The notes under the pieces were generated by a model. The model was not told where the DNA came from. It did no database searches and saw only the letters and a program-made list of their open reading frames with translations. From a bacterium (lineage in GTDB: Bacteria; CG03), in the NCBI GenBank assembly GCA_013791675.1, contig VMTI01000229.1, forward strand, positions 1 through 8,576: a DNA stretch of 8,576 bases, written 5' to 3'. A program made the translations under genes and the position numbers. Each line of letters begins with the position of its first letter. Within the stretch, counting starts at the first letter, position 1. Positions 5,981-8,576 of this stretch are shown here, piece by piece.

Positions 5981-6668
5981 TATTCTCGTCTTTGAAGGCG
6001 CGGGGAAAATTTATTCCCCAGGCACGGAGCTTGAGGTGCGCGCTTTGAAGGATGTTTCTTTTGCCCTCACGAAAGGCTCTTTCACATATCTTCTGGGGCC
6101 TTCCGGCTCCGGTAAAACGACGCTTCTTAATCTCGCGGGACTTCTGGATTCTCCCACGTCGGGAAAGGTGCTGATTTCGGGGCGTGACACATCCGTTATG
6201 CCGGAAAAGGAGAAGTCTCGCCTCAGAAACGCGTCGGTCGGTTTTGTTTTTCAGCAGCCGACTTTTCTACCTGAATTCACGGCGGCGGAAAACGTGATGT
6301 TCCCGGCTTTGATTTCGGGCGCCGCTAAAAGCGCTGTTTACGAAAAAGCGAAACTTCTTTTTGATATGATGGGGCTTTCACTCCGTGCGGAACATTATCC
6401 GTCCCAACTTTCGGGCGGGGAACTTCAGAGATTCGCGATTCTACGGGCGCTGATGAACGACCCCGAAATACTTTTGTGCGATGAGCCCACAGGGCAGCTT
6501 GACGAGGAAAACGCGTCCCTCGTGATGAGTGAGCTGATGAAATTTCTTGAGCGAAGCGACGCGGCGCTGCTTTTTGTCACCCATAACCGTGACCTTGCCG
6601 CCGCCTCAAAGCGCCGCGTCCTGCATCTCCGCAACGGCCTCTTAACTGTGGCGGGCAATGACATTTGA
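5973..6668 (+). CDS. lolD: LolD-family ABC transporter ATP-binding protein
   Basis: The 231-residue cytoplasmic ATPase has every ABC motif: Walker A GPSGSGKT (42-49), Q-loop VFQQ (92-95), signature LSGGE (146-150), Walker B ILLCDE (166-171), D-loop and switch His204 in VTHN. The start EGAGKIYSPGTELEVRALKDVSF is characteristic of the LolD/MacB/FtsE subgroup. It overlaps the permease gene by 8 nt, as expected for the subunit that powers it. Length and motifs are normal. A MacB-type role is possible from sequence alone, but the adjacent LolC/E-type permease favours lipoprotein release. Confidence 0.93.
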   Translation: MSDILVFEGAGKIYSPGTELEVRALKDVSFALTKGSFTYLLGPSGSGKTTLLNLAGLLDSPTSGKVLISGRDTSVMPEKEKSRLRNASVGFVFQQPTFLPEFTAAENVMFPALISGAAKSAVYEKAKLLFDMMGLSLRAEHYPSQLSGGELQRFAILRALMNDPEILLCDEPTGQLDEENASLVMSELMKFLERSDAALLFVTHNRDLAAASKRRVLHLRNGLLTVAGNDI

Positions 6669-7075
6669 AAACCTGTAAAAATTGCGTTGAATATAAAAAT
6701 TGCAGGGATTCCGTATCCTCTTGGATTTTTTTCATTATAGGCATTATCGCCACCATAGCGATTCGTATTGTCATAGTGCTGATGCCTGTATATCCCGTCT
6801 ACGGAAAACTCGCGTGGTATATCGGCGTGGGCGGTTTTTTTCTGTTTTTTCTTTACAAATTCAAAGTGAGCAATAACAGAGCCGAATTAATCAAACGCAG
6901 TGACCTGGTCGGTAAAATCCGCGACAAAAAAGAACTTTCTCACGAAGATTACAGTTTGATAAACGGAATTCTGTGCAGTCTCAGCTCTAAAAAAGAGAGG
7001 ATAAACTTTTTTTTCATATTCGGATTATCGGCGCTGGCGCTGATAATAGCGCTTTATATTGATTTTCTGCGTTAA
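6665..7075 (+). CDS. Small membrane protein with N-terminal Cys cluster, unknown function
   Basis: The product has 136 residues. It opens MKTCKNCVEYKNCRDS, with cysteines at 4, 7 and 13 (CxxC-x5-C) that could bind zinc or be modified. A basic-flanked helix follows at about 19-40, a second at about 48-64, a soluble segment at about 66-112 (NNRAELIKRSDLVGKIRDKKELSHEDY) and a third helix at about 114-133. The proposed start is TTG 6665, overlapping the lolD stop (TTGA), the third overlapping start in this operon. The strong overlap and the natural N-terminus support it being real. I do not recognise a named family. Placement suggests co-expression with Lol, so an envelope role is plausible but is inference. 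Confidence 0.7.
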   Translation: MKTCKNCVEYKNCRDSVSSWIFFIIGIIATIAIRIVIVLMPVYPVYGKLAWYIGVGGFFLFFLYKFKVSNNRAELIKRSDLVGKIRDKKELSHEDYSLINGILCSLSSKKERINFFFIFGLSALALIIALYIDFLR

Positions 7076-7199
7076 AAATTCAGGCCTTAGACAGCGCTAT
7101 TTTTCTGTCATTCATTAATGCCCGCATCTTTATATCCGCAATGTCTCAGGTTTGTCCGGCACATTTCTTTATGAGTCCAAAATTTGCTAAAATAAAATC

Positions 7200-7271
7200 G
7201 TGAGAAAAAATTGTCGTGCTGCTCATTATCTAAATGTGAAATGTCTCCCCCCTGTGGACAGGCAACGCTAA
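7200..7271 (+). other. Possible 23-codon leaderless micro-ORF
   Basis: GTG at 7200 begins 6 nt after TAAAAT (7188-7193), the same geometry as the starts at 209 and 1274, and opens 23 codons to TAA 7269-7271. The local sequence TTTGCTAAAAT closely resembles TTTGCTACAAT before the NfeD gene. The encoded peptide is basic with two cysteines (VRKNCRAAHYLNVKC start). It may be the stump of a transposase gene rather than a functional peptide. Confidence 0.2.
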
Positions 7272-7321
7272 CTACGTATGGATACAGCATCTTATTTATT
7301 ATCCTGCCCCGATAGAAATAG

Positions 7322-7326
7322 AAGGA
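7322..7326 (+). promoter_or_regulatory. Ribosome binding site of the AlbA_2/ATPase gene
   Basis: AAGGA lies 7 nt before ATG 7334 and supports that start. The N-terminus it gives (MKLSELKLLISEGEGLAVEFKE) is typical of AlbA_2-domain proteins. Confidence 0.6.
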
Positions 7327-7333
7327 ATCGGTT

Positions 7334-8576
7334 ATGAAATTAAGTGAATTGAAATTGCTTATATCCGAGGGTGAAGGCCTGGCGGTTGAGTTTAAGGAAA
7401 AATATACGCCTAAGATTGATAGGGATATAGCTGCATTTGCAAATAGCAAGGGCGGATTCATTATCCTTGGCGTAGATGATAGCGGAAAGGTGCGCGGCGA
7501 GACGTTGACAAATCGGATGAAAGCAGAAATTATGTCGCTTGCCAGAAATTGTGAGCCGAATATAACAATCCCTAAAATATCACAGGTTGATAAAATGGTG
7601 GTGATCGAAGTTCCGGGCGGCGACGAAAAACCATACAATTGTTCTTCCGGATATTTTCGCAGGCTGGATGCGGTTACACAGAAAATGACATCCAAAGAAG
7701 TCCGTATATTATTCAGGAATACGGATACAATATCCTATGAAGAACGGATTTGTAAAAATATAAATTGGAGCGATATATCAAAAGATAAGATTAAACTTTT
7801 TTTCAAAGAAGCTGGTATAATCGTCGGTAAAGTAAGCCCGCAGGAGGCGCTTATAAGCCTCAATCTTGCGACAAAAAGCGGAATTAAAAACGCAGGGGCG
7901 CTTTTCTTCGCCCGTGAACCCCGACGGCATATTGTTCAATGCGAAACCATTCTTGTCTCCTTCAAGGGAACAAACCGTGTTGATATCATAGATCGCAAAG
8001 ATGTTCAGGATGACCTCTGGACTCAGTATCAGGAAGCGATGGTTTTTTTGAAAAGGCATTTGAGTGTCAGGACAGAAATCAAGGGCATGGAGCGAAAGGA
8101 TAGTTACGAGATTCCGCTTGAAGCTTTGCGGGAAGCGGTGGCGAATGCCATTATTCATCGTGATTACAGCATCCGTGGAACAAGCATTATGATTGAGGTT
8201 CACGAGGATAGTGTTATTATCAAAAATCCGGGCGGGTTTCCCGAAGGTATGAGTAAGGACAAGCTCGGCGCTCTTTCGGTAAGGAGAAATGAACTGATAG
8301 CCGATATATTTGCCCGTATGCACAGGGTTGAACGCATGGGCTCCGGATTCAAGCGTATTCGGGAGAATATGGAAGCAGAGGGACTTCCTTTTCCGAAGAT
8401 TACAAGTGATGAGTTTTTTTTCATTGAATTTGAACGGCCCGTAAAAAAACAGGCAAGTAACCCAAAAACTATCCAAAAAAACTACCCAGGAAAACTACCC
8501 AGAAAAGGTGGTATAAAAGGTGGTATAAAAGGTGGTATAAAAGGTGGTATAAAAGGTGGTCAAGTTGGTGGTGTGA
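7334..8576 (+). CDS. AlbA_2 (Schlafen-like) DNA-binding plus HATPase_c_4 protein, partial at 3' end
   Basis: 414 codons are read and the frame runs off the window. The TGA at the very end of the window (8574-8576) is out of frame. Residues about 13-125 form the AlbA_2 domain (AVEFKE; AFANSKGGFIILGVDDSGKVRG), shared with Schlafen proteins and often annotated as putative DNA-binding. Residues about 260-365 form a GHKL-type ATPase related to the RecG-like/HATPase_c_4 family: N-box EAVANAIIHRDY (E267, N271), NPGGFPEG (298-305), and RRNELIADIFARMHRVERMGSGFKRI (317-342). Residues 374-414 are a repeat linker (NYPGKLPR, then four KGGI units and KGGQVGGV). In this family a winged helix usually follows such a linker, presumably beyond the window. 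Its role is unclear; such proteins are described as transcriptional regulators, and a defence role is possible. The gene is isolated and next to possible insertion scars. Confidence 0.88.
   Translation, partial: MKLSELKLLISEGEGLAVEFKEKYTPKIDRDIAAFANSKGGFIILGVDDSGKVRGETLTNRMKAEIMSLARNCEPNITIPKISQVDKMVVIEVPGGDEKPYNCSSGYFRRLDAVTQKMTSKEVRILFRNTDTISYEERICKNINWSDISKDKIKLFFKEAGIIVGKVSPQEALISLNLATKSGIKNAGALFFAREPRRHIVQCETILVSFKGTNRVDIIDRKDVQDDLWTQYQEAMVFLKRHLSVRTEIKGMERKDSYEIPLEALREAVANAIIHRDYSIRGTSIMIEVHEDSVIIKNPGGFPEGMSKDKLGALSVRRNELIADIFARMHRVERMGSGFKRIRENMEAEGLPFPKITSDEFFFIEFERPVKKQASNPKTIQKNYPGKLPRKGGIKGGIKGGIKGGIKGGQVGGV
8462..8500 (+). repeat. Imperfect 13-nt tandem repeat (AAAACTACCC core), out of frame period
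   Basis: Three units lie at 8462-8474, 8475-8487 and 8488-8500. Each ends ACTATCC or ACTACCC. The 13-nt period is not divisible by three, so the units are read in different frames (QKNYPGKLPR), and loss or gain of one unit would shift the frame of everything downstream. Confidence 0.6.
8504..8560 (+). repeat. 12-nt tandem repeat AAAGGTGGTATA (four perfect units plus a partial)
   Basis: Perfect units lie at 8504-8515, 8516-8527, 8528-8539 and 8540-8551, followed by AAAGGTGGT at 8552-8560 before the sequence changes to CAAGTTGGTGGT. Each unit encodes K-G-G-I in frame. Perfect identity between units suggests recent slippage or gene conversion. Confidence 0.9.

Larger units (their letters stand above)
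7076..7333. other. Intergenic gap with possible mobile-element scars
   Basis: This 258-nt stretch holds no supported gene. It contains two AATGTCTC octamers exactly 100 bp apart (7140 and 7240), and an AATGT...ACATT pair around TTTGTCCGGC (7140-7165) that looks like an insertion-sequence end. A -10-like TAAAAT (7188-7193) is followed 6 nt later by GTG (7200). A GACAG/CTGTC pair at 7090-7109 lacks a T-tract, so I do not call it a terminator. Confidence 0.35.

Noticed and set aside
7090..7109. GACAG/CTGTC hairpin as terminator of the lysS operon
   Set aside because: The stem is 5 bp with a 10-nt loop and no T-tract follows.
7108..7695. Minus-strand ORF of 195 codons
   Set aside because: It spans the gap and the antisense of the AlbA_2 domain; no plausible domain or start signal.
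7778..8476. Minus-strand ORF of 232 codons
   Set aside because: It lies opposite the AlbA_2/HATPase gene, whose motifs are clear, and its translation shows no recognisable domain.
8462..8560. CRISPR array
   Set aside because: Units of 12-13 nt are contiguous without spacers and lie inside a coding frame.
8574..8576. TGA at the window end as the stop of the AlbA_2/ATPase gene
   Set aside because: It is out of frame; the gene frame reads GGT GGT GTG and continues past the window.

Overview
This window looks like a chromosomal segment of a Gram-negative, probably uncultured, bacterium. It encodes a lipoprotein-release (Lol) ABC transporter, a predicted outer-membrane beta-barrel protein and a membrane NfeD protease, so the cell has an outer membrane. 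Gene order and protein style fit a candidate-phylum lineage of the Elusimicrobiota/Omnitrophota kind, but that is an impression from memory. All supported genes lie on the + strand. A housekeeping core (NfeD; lysS-lolC/E-lolD plus a small membrane protein) is interspersed with accessory genes and insertion-sequence debris.

Region by region: 1-~135 looks like the right end of an insertion sequence: the last codons of a probable transposase, then two 23-bp direct repeats at a 25-bp period. An outward-pointing TTGACA sits at its edge. 209-1186 encodes an AT-rich secreted/outer-membrane protein with a coiled coil, a small beta domain and a C-terminal beta-barrel. 1274-2560 encodes a full-length NfeD-type Ser-Lys membrane protease without its usual stomatin partner. 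2633-3271 is a Fic-family gene that has lost its catalytic centre but keeps the N-terminal inhibitory motif and the C-terminal winged-helix tail, and it ends in KRGN repeats. 3354-7075 is a tightly overlapping operon: lysyl-tRNA synthetase, Lol permease, Lol ATPase and a small three-helix membrane protein with an N-terminal cysteine cluster. 7076-7333 is a non-coding gap with possible mobile-element scars. 7334-8576 is the start of an AlbA_2 (Schlafen-like) plus HATPase_c_4 protein. It runs off the window inside a tandem-repeat linker that probably precedes a winged helix.

The core genes work together in a simple way: LysRS charges tRNA-Lys for translation, while LolC/E and LolD extract lipoproteins from the inner membrane for transfer to the outer membrane. 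The start codons overlap the preceding genes (GTGA, 8-nt overlap, TTGA), which suggests translational coupling.

The most notable features are the catalytically deleted Fic protein, the 12-nt in-frame and 13-nt out-of-frame tandem repeats in the AlbA_2/ATPase gene, the similar 12-nt repeat at the 3' end of the Fic gene, and a recurring -10 box exactly 6 nt before a start codon, which implies leaderless transcripts. I saw no tRNA, rRNA, CRISPR array or convincing intrinsic terminator.
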